Source: Heterobilharzia americana (taxonomy: Eukaryota; Platyhelminthes; Trematoda; Strigeidida; Schistosomatidae). Taken from it: a stretch of 64,000 nucleotides of DNA. Below, one piece after another: positions 48,776 through 60,197 of this stretch. Position numbers and translations under genes: made by a program. The notes beneath the pieces were generated by a model that saw only the letters and a program-made list of their open reading frames with translations, was not told the DNA's origin and ran no database searches. The stretch is from NCBI GenBank assembly GCA_944470555.2, contig OX104130.1, positions 57,383,491-57,447,490 of the forward strand. The letters are read 5' to 3'. Position 1 is the stretch's first letter. Every line of letters begins with the position of its first letter.

Positions 48776-49245
48776 GATTAATGTCCTGAAATCCTTAAAA
48801 ACAGCCCTATATTTGTGCACCTTCTTAGGTTCAGTTTTCATAAATTTATTGTATGCAAGATATGCAACATATCAAATCTGAGTGTTGTGCAGTTACATTT
48901 TTGTACCGAACATGAAGATGGCCTGCTTTTAGAAGTGTGAAGCACCAGTCTGCACTGACTCATCGCTTTGAAAAAGACTCAAAAATTGGAGTAGTTAAAT
49001 TACAAATAAGAATTTATAATCCACAGTATGAAAAAAGTAGAATACGGATCCCAATAAGTGTGATTTAAGAATATTTCATCCGGAAAAGAAGTTAGATTGA
49101 TTCTGGTATATATGACTCACTTTATTTCGGAATTAAGTAGATCAAGAGTTCTAAGGATATTTTAATATGAAAATGGTGACGAAGCAAATAACTTTTTCGT
49201 GATGAATAGTAGTGGAATTTTAGATACATAACTCACCTAATTAAC

Positions 49246-52200
49246 CTCGCCCGGTTAACTAGTTCACTAGTTACTAGCCGGTTCTAAGCTCCCACAAAGA
49301 GGGAAGGTTGGACATAGGGCAACCTAGCAACCCTACCCCGGAAAACAAATCCAACCGCTAAAGAAACTTCAAAGCACAAAATATAAAAAATAAAAACAAA
49401 ATTACTCCTCGCTTAAATCGGATAGGCGAAATGACGCCAGTTGGTGAAAGCCCTCAGGAAGCCAACTGGCCGATGTCTCTTCTCTCCTCACGATGAAAGC
49501 AAAAGTTAACATGGTGACACGGAATGTCCAAATAACCTTTAAAGCTGGCTGGCAAGGCCCTCCAGATTGAAAAAGAGATGAGAAGATATAGCATAGAAGT
49601 GCTAAGCTGGGAATCTGCGAGGAATCTATGAGAGCAGATGGAATGATAGTGAACTCTCCAAACCGTCAAATAGAGGGGAGTCAATAATCCCTTCTGATAT
49701 TATCACGCAGATGACAACCAGGAGCGAATATACTGAGTTTCGAAGTGGCTATCATGATGTCCCCAATAGCATCGAAGGCTCTCCCTCATGCAATGGGAAC
49801 CAATCTCCTCTTGCAGGATCATGACATCAAGCTTCAACTCAAAAGGAAGGAAGGTCACAATCATACAATGCTATGCACCTACAAATAATGCAGAGCAGGA
49901 GAAAAAGCAGGATGTCTTCAGACAACTTCAATCAACCCTGGACAAGACGTCAGTTGGCGATATCAAAATTCTAAAGGGTGACATAAAATGCCAAACTGGG
50001 AGCAGACAACACAGGAAGAGAGCTAACCATGAGTCGAGAAGCGCCTGGTGAAATGATGAGTGAGAACGGAGAACTGTTTGCAGATTTGTGCACATTCAAC
50101 GATTTGGTGATTGGAGTCAGGAAGTGTGTTCAAGCACAAGAATATCCACAAAGCAACATCAATTTCACCAGATACCAGGTTACATTAAAAATCAGATCGA
50201 CTTCATCTCAATGTGAAGAAAGTACAGACGCGGCCTACTTGACACAAGGTCAAGAAGGGGAGAAGATGTAAATTCAGACGACTTTCTAGTGCAAAGAACC
50301 TTCCAAATCAAGTTGAAAGCCTTCAAGGAGTTTGGTGACGATAGGTCACAGTTCAAGTTCAACACCCAGAACACAAACTGAACTGAAGGACGAAACTACA
50401 AAGAAAATCTTCACATCAGCCATCAAGACAAAATGGGAGATATCAAGGAACATCCCTGAAGAAACCTGTGTGGAAGAACACTGGAACTATTTGAAAGAGA
50501 TCTGCATAACCGTATTAGGAAGGAAGAAGAAAGAAGATAAGGAATGGATCTCAATGGATACATGGAAGCTGATAGAGCAGGGAGAGGAAGATGGTGGTGG
50601 TGAAGCAGAAGATAAACCAGTGAAGTGCAAGGATGCACAACGACAAGAGGAACTGAGCACAATGTTTAAAACACTACACTGGACAAAGAAGTGAAGAAGA
50701 GTGCACGCAAAGACAAAAAACACTTCTACAAAACACTGGCAAGTGAAGCAGAACAGGCAGCAGGTAGGAGAGACACAGACCTGACGACATTGTATCAAAT
50801 AACCAGGTTGCTATCTGGTAGGGAAGAGATCAACTCAGATGAAACCAATAAAAGATGATGAAGGAAATTTAATTACGAAAGAAGAGAAACAAAGGAAAAA
50901 ATGGGCCGATCATTTCAAGAAGCTATTGAATCGACCACCACCACCACCTGCACTTCGTCCACAAATACCACCTACAACCGCTGAACTACAAGTGAACATA
51001 AATCCTCCAACAAAAATGGAAGTCTTGAACGCCATAAAGCTACTGAAATGCGGGAAAGCAGCACGACCAGATGGGATCCCACCAGAGGCACTGAGAGCAG
51101 ACGCAGAGACAACAGAGGACATGCTCATACCACACCACTATTGAAGAAGGTGTGGAAGGAAGAGAAGGTACCTGGCCATTGATTGGAAGAAGGGTTACCT
51201 TGTCAAACTGCCGAAGAAAGGAGACCTCAGTGTTTGCAAGAACTGGCGCGGAATCACTCTCCTGTCCACCCAAAGCCAGCAAAATATTAAGCCTCCTCAT
51301 CCTGGAGAGGCTAAAGGATGAACTGGATTCAAAACTACGACCCGAACAGGCAGGCTTCAGGAAGTACAAATCAGGTGCGGACCAAATTGCAACCCTACTC
51401 TACGCATCATCATAGAACACAATATAGAATGGCAGTCAACTCTTCACCTTACCTCAACTTTATCGACACTGAAAAGGCCTTTGACAGCGTCGACCGAGAG
51501 GTAATTTGGAAACTGCTTCATTACTACGGAGTACCACAAACCTTTATCCGCCTCATTCAACAACTATATGAAGATGCCACATGACAAGTAATTCACAATG
51601 GGAAGCTCAGTGATGCTTTTGAAGTGAAGTGAAGACAGGAGTGAAACAAGGTTGCCTACTATCCCCCATGATATTCCTGATTGTGGTGGACTGGATCATG
51701 CAGCAAACAGTGGGGAGCGAGAAGAGGGGGATACACTGGACTGCGGAAAAGAACCCAGAAGATCTGGATTTCGCCAACGATGACTTGTGTCTAATGTCAC
51801 ACAAACTGGAAGATCTACAGACGAAAACTAACAAGTTGGCAGAAGAGGGAGGACAGCGAAGATGAAACTTCAAGTGAATATAGAGAAGACAGAGATGATG
51901 AAGTTACCCCACCAACAACAAGAAGCTCCGATCACCATCAATGGGAGAAACTTCAAGGAAGTGTGCTCTTTCACCTATCTAGGAAGCACTGTTTCAACTA
52001 CAGGTGGTACAGACGTGGATGTCAAAGTCAGAATAGGAAAAGCAAGACTGGCGTTCATTAACCTGAAAACAGTGTGGAGATCTGCACTCAGCATACAGTG
52101 TGAACAAGATACGGATTTTCAACACCAACGTCAAGTCAGTGCTTCTGTATGGTTGAGAGACTTGGCGCGTTACGAAAGGGATTTCCAATAAACTACAGAC

Positions 52201-52590
52201 ATTCATCAACAACTGCTTACGCTGGCTCGCTACTGAAGATCAGATGGCCAGAAAGAATAAGCAACAAGGAACTCTGGGAACGAACCAACCAAGAACCTAT
52301 CACTCAACAAATATGCAGGAGGAAGTGGAGATGGATTGGGCATGCACTGAGAAAGCCGACTGAGGACATCACGCATCAGGCCCTCGAGTGGAATCCCCAT
52401 GGGAAGCGACGAGTTGGACGTCCGAGGATGACATGGAGGAGTTCGTGCGAGTAGGAAATGAGAGCTTCTGGGCTGTCGTGGGACCAGGTTCAGAAGATCT
52501 CAGAGAACAGAGGTCACTGGAGACGTACTAGTGAAGCCCTATGTTCCACTAGGAACCCAAGAGACTAATAATAATAATAATATAATAATA
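49246..52590 (+). mobile_element. Near full-length RTE-clade non-LTR retrotransposon (family 2)
   Basis: About 3.3 kb with an RTE-type 5' head ('gggaaggttggacatagggc'), an endonuclease-like region (about 49.5-50.3 kb; 'IIQCYAPTNNAEQEKKQD', a GDI motif), a linker, a reverse transcriptase region (51.0-51.9 kb) and a C-terminal region with a Cys/His-poor tail, ending 'cactaggaacccaagagac' and a TAA-rich tail. Gene order, single-ORF layout and microsatellite-like tail identify the RTE clade, probably the schistosome SR2-like group from memory. The ORF is broken by several frameshifts and stops, so it is non-autonomous now. Its 3' end from 52248 on is also present inverted at 63.66-64.0 kb. Confidence 0.9.
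50839..52191 (+). pseudogene. RTE reverse transcriptase ORF, broken
   Basis: The reading frame is in pieces at 50839-51144, 51318-51584, 51629-51865 and 51862-52191. Visible RT landmarks, in order: 'LLKCGKAARPDGIPPEAL', 'RPEQAGFRKYKSG', 'FIDTEKAFDSVDRE' (motif A Asp), 'GVKQGCLLSPMIFLIVVDW' and 'DLDFANDDLCLMSH'. The last should read FADD; an extra residue separates Ala from Asp-Asp. Downstream 'FTYLGSTVS' and 'RIGKARLAFINL' are typical of the RTE thumb region. It cannot give an active enzyme as it stands. Confidence 0.88.
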
Positions 52591-53619
52591 ATACGTATGA
52601 TGCCATAATCGACGATAAAAATGTTTTGTTCAAAGTATTCACTTTCACATCACTTTGATATGTGCTATCAGAGTCAGTGCCGGTAGTTTACATTTCCTGA
52701 CTTCTGGATACAGTCTAGAACCATATGTCTAACGAAGGATCAAGCCAATAGTATACGTCCTTCTTAGCTTAAAACGCAGAAGACACTGATATCGTGAGAT
52801 ACTTAGCTTCTATGTATTTTGATGGAAGTTTTCTGTTTGTCTTTTGCATCCACTATCATCCATAATCACAAATATTGGAATCCTTCTATTTGAAGATTTG
52901 CTTGCTTAGATGAATGTTTGTCAGACACAATGACTTCCCCCTTAGAATACTATAAAAAACAAATAACTTAGTGTAGACTGAATTCCGAACAGCAAATCAT
53001 GTTATTTTCTGACTTCTGTTGTATCCAATAAACCACATGTAGAGCTACCAGGCTAAGTGCTACAGTATTGTGGAATCTTGCATTTGGTGATGGAAGGTAA
53101 GGTTCGGTTTCCTGCGCCACCTATATTTTCAGAGGGATGAATAGAGCTGATGAAATGTCCAAAAGATTTAAGTCATTAAGTGAGACTAATTTGCAACAAT
53201 GATTACTGCATTTTGATTCATGTGTACAAAGTAATAACATGCTGGAAATTGGTCTTGTCTCACACAACTGAAAAGTGCTTTCATTTCCCTTGCACTGAAA
53301 TAAACTTGGTATGAGTCCCACTTTCAAGAAAGTCATTCCAAGTGAGTGTCAAAAAGCATGATACCTGGCTGAAAACCAAATTGCCAGCTGCTTTTCCTTT
53401 CCGATGACAGGTCTGATAAATATAAACCAGTTACTAGTCAGCTACATATTAAAATATAACTTGCTACTTCGACGTATCGAATACTAAGAGTTGACAGTTT
53501 ACTCTCCTAACACTACTTAAATTTGACTGTCCACTGAAGGTTTAAGTGTAGTGCTCTGTCAGATCCTTCATACTCATCAGTACAAAAGAATATAAAAAGT
53601 GATTTTTGTTTTCTTTCAG

Positions 53620-54123
53620 GGTTTGGCTTCTCAGGTTACTGAATCTTTATTAAATCTACTTGGTGGGTGTCATGAAAGCGTTTCAATCTTAACACAAGAT
53701 TTACTAATTGGATTTCAAAGTTGTTCAACGGCTGTCAAGCTGCGTACTCATCTCTGGTTAACATTATTAGCCTGTGATGCACGTAAATGTGCCGGTGGCA
53801 CTCAAAGTAGCTTTGATATCGGAAGTGAATTTGCCGACCGATCTGTTCTAAGTTCTTCGGAGGCCCTTATCCGTCAGTTATTATGGTCTGCTCCATCCTG
53901 TGTTTTTGATGATATATGTCTGTTTAATATGTGGGGATTTTGTTCGTCTGTAGAACCTTCTTCATACCCTGAAGCCCTAGCCTGGATAGCAGGTCTTAAA
54001 TACAACGTAATTTCTAATCGTTTGCGTTCAACAGGAGGATTATGTAATGGATCAGAGGATCATAGTGTATCTGCTAGTCCATGGATATCAAGTATACTGA
54101 GAACTTTAACATCACAGTCACAA
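53620..54123 (+). pseudogene. Duplicated CFAP46-like exon (left-arm copy)
   Basis: Identical in translation to the exon at 62125-62628 but in the opposite orientation. Intact 504 bases (168 codons) with acceptor 'tttctttcag' and consensus donor CAA|gtaagt. It opens 'GLASQVTESLLNLLGG' and contains 'LRTHLWLTLLACDARKC' and 'WGFCSSVEPSSYPEALAWI'. On the plus strand only this exon and 22 bases of the next survive, then sequence runs into an RTE, so it cannot make the full protein. It is antisense to the main gene's intron. Confidence 0.85.
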
Positions 54124-55734
54124 GTAAGTTGATATCCGTAAAATGTCACTTCTTCTTGATTTCTGTACTTTAGTATATCCTCTTTGTTTACCTGTTCGAC
54201 AGCGTCTTATTTTTATTTGAATTATGGCAGTCAAAACCATTATCATACGAAATATTTCCGACTACACATTGGAAGACAACTGGTGAGACGGGATTCCTAA
54301 ATGCCCTTCGATGGTACTCTGATCTAATTTACCGTTAGAAATCACAAATCTGTTGAAAGCGAAAACGTATAAGCCGGTTCCAAAGACTTCAGGGAAAGAA
54401 GTCTGTAAATTAATTATTGCACCCAGTTCCTTGGTCCTGGTCATTATTATATGCTGGTATGAGTTACAAATCATTACCCATTAATCTAATATCATCCAAG
54501 TAGATAACTCATAGACTTTGGATGTAGCACAACTAATAATTGTACGCTGACCTCAGTGATTCTACTTGTTTCTGTCACTTAACTAAATTTCAAATCAGTA
54601 GCATTAGTTAAGTGTTTAAATTCTTTTTTAATTTACTTTTAGATCATGTATGACAAGATGTCACACTAGGTAATTACACTACGATTAAAGATCACTTTTA
54701 AACAACTTTGAGATATGTTTGACCATCTTTAATGTCCGACAGTTAAAAGTTTAATGTTGTTGTGGGGAACAATGATAGGATTCCAAAAGAAAACCTAAGT
54801 AACGGTAAGGTTCGGATAAGTAGCCTCTGAACCATCATTCAAGTGGTCTGCTGTTTTAACCAACACACTAACTGCATACTAGGTCCGGTTCAATGATAGA
54901 TTATCTGTATTTCCTCTGATATACCATTTTTTCCTATGCAACCTTGACCTTTGTTGCGAAAGATCAACTTTATATTGCCACTAATAACAATGGTAATGAT
55001 TGCGAACCACGACTAAAAAAATTAAGGAATTAAATATTCCTTCTGAAGTTTCACTTATGAAAACAGCTAGTATTAACCCCATAATCTGTAACTCATGCTT
55101 TCATCTATCTTACAGTACATTCCATTGTCAAGTCACTAGGTTATTAACCACATTATGGAATTTAAAAACAGAATTCTACCAGCACAGTGTGAGCTGGACA
55201 GAGTGATACTGGATACTATGCAGTGACTGATTATTTTGACGTTGACTTACTTGGTTCTGTGATGAATTCTTTGATTTGAAGACTAACATGTAATGCTCAT
55301 TTAAGTTTTATGAAGTAAGATTTAGAAATGAGATCTTAATGTGAATAAAATGAGAGTTAACCTTAATATATACAAACATACCTGTTTTGCCTTCTTCTTC
55401 GATAGAGGTGAACAATCATGCTCTTTACTAATTATGGTAAGACTTATTCCTGAACATCTGATATTCTAAAAGTCATCCGGAATGATAACATTATGCTTTG
55501 ATTCATGTTTACAAAATAACCTTGAAGTAGTGCATTTCAGTCACACTTTCACCTTCCTCTTATTTGAGATTCAAGTGGACAGGTACAGTTGGAACTCAAA
55601 GATTTATCGTGCTCTTCGTTTTCCAAGCTTCTTTTTCTCAGAAGCTTTAGTGGAATAAAATTCACTAAAGTGGAATGTCTAAGGGCTTCTAACGATTATA
55701 GTAACGAAACAATTATGATATTTGAAGGCTTGTG

Positions 55735-56050
55735 GAGATTTTGTTGATTTCAGGTTGATACTCCAGTGGAACATGAGGATAGGTACTCAACGATGCCATT
55801 GGATGGAGGTCGCGCTATATCGTGAACTGACAGTGGTAGGAAATATGGATCATTGGATTCCGACCCAATGGCTCAATGAAAATGTACTGACCACTGAACC
55901 CGATGTTCTGGGTTCGATCCCTGTCAGGGTCATGGGTGCGCACTGCTGAGAAGTCCCATCCTAGGATGAAACAGCTGTCTAGTGCTCCCAGGTTTCCAGT
56001 GTTTCTGAAACTTACGTCTGTCCATGATAAGTACGAACCTGTAAAAGACC
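55735..56050 (+). mobile_element. SINE-B (left-arm copy)
   Basis: Plus-oriented: begins 'gatttcaggttgatactcc', A-box-like 'ccaatggctcaatg', B-box 'gggttcgatccc', 'gtgggtgcgcactgctgag' type core and a truncated tail. Mirror copy at 60198-60513. Confidence 0.85.
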
Positions 56051-56526
56051 ATGATATTTGAAACAACTTTGAGTTAAGATTAGGCCATTGATTTTATCAA
56101 CTTTATCCATGTTTCTGTGATGTAAGGCTAAATGGTTCTCAGAATAACACAGACTGTTTTTTTTATAATTGGGAAAAATCTAACTTGACGGAACATCAGA
56201 GGTCTTCGTGACTGATCTGTCAATATTTTATAATGAAATTGAGATCATCTAATAAGTTAGGTTTTCTTAACCACTCCAATAGCTGACAGTACTGAGTTTA
56301 TCAATAACTTGACTTAGAGAAAATTGCTTGGCAAATGCTTTTAGCAATTAAATACCGCTGGTGATACTAACTGGACTAAACAAGGAGAAAAACAACTTTC
56401 TTGATTCTCGTTGAATTTTACATGGTTTAAGGCTGGACATTCTTACATGAAAGCCAAACTTATACTGAAAAATTCATATCTGCTTCCTTTCTTTACTAGA
56501 TAATAAACTATGATTAGAAATAATTA

Positions 56527-56528
<2 letters not shown>

Positions 56529-56601
<73 letters not shown>
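56529..56601. repeat. (TA)n microsatellite, left arm
   Basis: About 36 TA units; the right-arm equivalent at 59639-59719 is about 8 bases longer. It is the only difference between arms that I noticed. Confidence 0.95.
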
Positions 56602-56603
<2 letters not shown>

Positions 56604-56650
56604 GTTATTATCGCATTTGTTCAAAAAACGCTCATTCCTACATTCTACAG

Positions 56651-56672
56651 GCTTGGAGAATAACTGAAGTCA
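56651..56672 (+). pseudogene. Truncated copy of CFAP46-like exon, broken by the junction
   Basis: After the acceptor 'cattctacag' the first 22 bases of the exon at 59349-59589 are present (encoding AWRITEV) and then the sequence switches to RTE sequence. The overlap at the join is CA. Confidence 0.9.
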
Positions 56673-58484
56673 GCAGGTAGGAGAGACACAGACCTGACGA
56701 CATTGTATCAAATAACCAGGTTGCTATCTGGTAGGGAAGAGATCAACTCAGATGAAACCAATAAAAGATGATGAAGGAAATTTAATTACGAAAGAAGAGA
56801 AACAAAGGAAAAAATGGGCCGATCATTTCAAGAAGCTATTGAATCGACCACCACCACCACCTGCACTTCGTCCACAAATACCACCTACAACCGCTGAACT
56901 ACAAGTGAACATAAATCCTCCAACAAAAATGGAAGTCTTGAACGCCATAAAGCTACTGAAATGCGGGAAAGCAGCACGACCAGATGGGATCCCACCAGAG
57001 GCACTGAGAGCAGACGCAGAGACAACAGAGGACATGCTCATACCACACCACTATTGAAGAAGGTGTGGAAGGAAGAGAAGGTACCTGGCCATTGATTGGA
57101 AGAAGGGTTACCTTGTCAAACTGCCGAAGAAAGGAGACCTCAGTGTTTGCAAGAACTGGCGCGGAATCACTCTCCTGTCCACCCAAAGCCAGCAAAATAT
57201 TAAGCCTCCTCATCCTGGAGAGGCTAAAGGATGAACTGGATTCAAAACTACGACCCGAACAGGCAGGCTTCAGGAAGTACAAATCAGGTGCGGACCAAAT
57301 GCAACCCTACTCTACACATCATCATAGAACACAATATAGAATGGCAGTCAACTCTTCACCTTACCTCAACTTTATCGACACTGAAAAGGCCTTTGACAGC
57401 GTCGACCGAGAGGTAATTTGGAAACTGCTTCATTACTACGGAATACCACAAACCTTTATCCGCCTCATTCAACAACTATATGAAGATGCCACATGACAAG
57501 TAATTCACAATGGGAAGCTCAGTGATGCTTTTGAAGTGAAGTGAAGACAGGAGTGAAACAAGGTTGCCTACTATCCCCCATGATATTCCTGATTGTGGTG
57601 GACTGGATCATGCAGCAAACAGTGGGGAGCGAGAAGAGGGGGATACACTGGACTGCGGAAAAGAACCCAGAAGATCTGGATTTCGCCAACGATGACTTGT
57701 GTCTAATGTCACACAAACTGGAAGATCTACAGACGAAAACTAACAAGTTGGCAGAAGAGGGAGGACAGCGAAGATGAAACTTCAAGTGAATATAGAGAAG
57801 ACAGAGATGATGAAGTTACCCCACCAACAACAAGAAGCTCCGATCACCATCAATGGGAGAAACTTCAAGGAAGTGTGCTCTTTCACCTATCTAGGAAGCA
57901 CTGTTTCAACTACAGGTGGTACAGACGTGGATGTCAAAGTCAGAATAGAAAAGCAAGACTGGCGTTCATTAACCTGAAAACAGTGTGGAGATCTGCACTC
58001 AGCATACAGTGTGAACAAGATACGGATTTTCAACACCAACGTCAAGTCAGTGCTTCTGTATGGTTGAGAGACTTGGCGCGTTACGAAAGGGATTTCCAAT
58101 AAACTACAGACATTCATCAACAACTGCCTACGTTGGCTCGTTACTGAAGATCAGATGGCCAGAATGATAAGAATAGGCAACAACAAATATACCGAAGAAA
58201 GTGGAGATAGGTTGGATTGGGTATACACTGAGAAGGCCGACTGGGAGATCATGCACCAGGCCAGGCCATCGAGTGGAACTCGGATGGGAAGCGACAAGTT
58301 GGGCGTCCGTGGTGAGGGTGACATGGAGGAGATCGTGAGAGGAGGAAATGAGAGGTTCTGGGCTGTCGTGGAGCTAGGTTCAAAAGATTTCAAAGAACAG
58401 AGCGCATTGGAGATGTGCTACTGTAGCCCCATGTTCCATTAGGAACCCAAGGGACAAATAATAATAATAATAATAACCCATCTA
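56671..58484 (+). mobile_element. 5'-truncated mosaic RTE family 2 copy
   Basis: From 56671 to about 58126 it matches 50758-52217 with only a handful of differences (single-base deletions near 57299 and 57948, and substitutions near 57316 and 57442), and shares its broken frames and the FANDD lesion. From about 58127 to 58484 it is clearly diverged from 52218-52590, lacks a block of some 50 bases, but ends with the canonical 'ttaggaacccaagggacaaa' and TAA tail. The 5' end is not a normal truncation, because it joins mid-exon of the duplicated host gene. Confidence 0.88.
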
Positions 58485-58777
58485 ATTTGTAGATCATCAA
58501 CTACATACACCATAATCCATGTTGGTGTTCCAACAGAAATTTGAATCCAGTACCTATCGCTTCTGATACAGAGTTCCTGAATCATCAGAATTATCTTTTG
58601 CCCAACCTATATAAATTGCCACTTATCTATGGTTTATTATTTCCCAAAGTCAGTTAATATCAAGACCAATTTGAAGCATACACCATCAAAATTAAACTCC
58701 AGGCAATAGTCAGTCATTCTTCCGATGAACTCATACCGTCATCTACCAATCAATTTGGTTCAGTACAACAGTCAGAA
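58485..58777. other. Unique spacer sequence
   Basis: Between the mosaic RTE and the fold-back element; no gene or repeat seen. Confidence 0.5.
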
Positions 58778-59105
58778 AGGGGTGACTTCGACGGCCACTC
58801 TAACAACTGACGAGACAACCAATTACATTCCTTTATTTTACGGAAAAGTATTTTCCCAGGGGAAATACCGAAGCCTGATTGGTCATTTCACCAGTTGCTA
58901 GGGTAGCTGCTAAAGTCACTCTCAGAACGGAACTAGAAGTATTAAAAGTGACTATTGCTTTTGGGTGAGTTTAAAGGTCACCCTAGCAACTGGTGAAATG
59001 ACCAATCAGGCTTCGGTATTTCGCCTGGAAAATTATTCTTCCGTAAAATGAAGAAATGCAATTGGTTGCCTCATCAATTGTTAGGGTGGCCTTTAGAGTC
59101 ACTCC
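58778..59105. mobile_element. Fold-back (MITE-like) element
   Basis: Two arms of about 150 bases in inverted orientation: 58778-58930 and 58965-59105. The best-matching core is 'tagcaactggtgaaatgacc' with 'aatcaggcttcggtatttc', present on both strands. Ends carry 'ggggtgact' and its near-complement 'agtcactcc'. A third, diverged arm-like piece ('ggccaccctggcaac') follows at 59153-59215 after a G run. There is no coding capacity. Structure is that of a non-autonomous hairpin transposon, family unknown. Confidence 0.75.
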
Positions 59106-59348
59106 TTTTCAATGCGTAATAACACAGTTGCCATGTTGTGAAATAGGGGGGGGGGCTTTAAGGGCCACCCTGGCAACAACTGGAATAACTAATTAAACTT
59201 CCCTATTTTATGAAAATCTACCTATCAAGAAGAAATGGAGGAACCTAAATGAAAGTCGTTCGTGAAATAAAGAAAGGAAAAATAATTAATGAATAAAAAA
59301 TCAATAATTTTTGGTGCCTGTGTGTGTATGGATGGTTCTAACACTAAC

Positions 59349-59589
59349 CTTTATTTTGGCTTTTATTAGTTGAGACACTGCTTCGATGGTTTTGAGTTGA
59401 GCTCATTCTGTTCATCCTCTTAGGTACAGCAACATATAGAAAACAGGAATCTATAGAATGCTCCATAATCAGAAAATTCCAATTTTTAGCTGTTTGTAAA
59501 CTAGATCCAGGAAGAGTGCTTAAGGCTGACTGAATAGCTTTGGTAGAGTCAAATGCGATTGAAGGATTGACTTCAGTTATTCTCCAAGC
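59349..59589 (-). CDS. CFAP46: CFAP46-like protein, exon (right arm)
   Basis: Minus-strand exon of 241 bases from acceptor 'cattctacag' at 59590 to donor AAAG|gttagt at 59348; phase 0 in, phase 1 out. It encodes 'AWRITEVNPSIAFDSTK', 'IQSALSTLPGSSLQTAKNW', 'FLIMEHSIDSCFLYVAV' and a Ser/Asn-rich tail ending 'TNKSQNKG'. The pattern of a helix, 'LP', and two hydrophobic strands ('nFLImeHS', 'FLYVAV') matches the segment of CFAP46 that precedes the charged linker. The first 22 bases lie in the inverted arm; the rest is single-copy in this window. It has no ATG and no long ORF, so simple ORF finding misses it. Confidence 0.75.
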
Positions 59590-59636
59590 CTGTAGAATGT
59601 AGGAATGAGCGTTTTTTGAACAAATGCGATAATAAC

Positions 59637-59638
<2 letters not shown>

Positions 59639-59719
<81 letters not shown>
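59639..59719. repeat. (TA)n microsatellite, right arm
   Basis: About 40 TA units just upstream (in transcript sense) of the exon at 59589. Confidence 0.95.
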
Positions 59720-59721
<2 letters not shown>

Positions 59722-60197
59722 TAATTATTTCTAATCATAGTTTATTATCTAGTAAAGAAAGGAAGCAGATATGAATTTTTCAGTATAAGTTTGGCTTTCA
59801 TGTAAGAATGTCCAGCCTTAAACCATGTAAAATTCAACGAGAATCAAGAAAGTTGTTTTTCTCCTTGTTTAGTCCAGTTAGTATCACCAGCGGTATTTAA
59901 TTGCTAAAAGCATTTGCCAAGCAATTTTCTCTAAGTCAAGTTATTGATAAACTCAGTACTGTCAGCTATTGGAGTGGTTAAGAAAACCTAACTTATTAGA
60001 TGATCTCAATTTCATTATAAAATATTGACAGATCAGTCACGAAGACCTCTGATGTTCCGTCAAGTTAGATTTTTCCCAATTATAAAAAAAACAGTCTGTG
60101 TTATTCTGAGAACCATTTAGCCTTACATCACAGAAACATGGATAAAGTTGATAAAATCAATGGCCTAATCTTAACTCAAAGTTGTTTCAAATATCAT

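Larger units (their letters stand above)
52248..56672 (+). repeat. Left arm of a 4.4-kb inverted duplication
   Basis: Base n pairs with the complement of base 116248-n throughout 52248-56520, checked at many points: RTE tail including its irregular TAA microsatellite, the CFAP46-like exon, SINE, and all long ORFs, which translate identically. Beyond the TA tract the offset changes by 8 because the left TA run is about 8 bases shorter. The arm ends at 56672 inside an exon. The partner is 59568-64000, cut by the window edge, so the true arms may be longer. Confidence 0.95.

Noticed and set aside
50423..51369. Minus-strand ORFs inside the RTE (for example 50487-50798 and 51040-51369)
   Set aside because: Antisense shadows of the RTE ORF; the same shadows recur in the second copy at 56.8-57.3 kb.
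54262..54474. ORF opposite the duplicated exon's downstream intron (with twin at 61774-61986)
   Set aside because: It has no splice or domain support, and its presence twice only reflects the inverted duplication.
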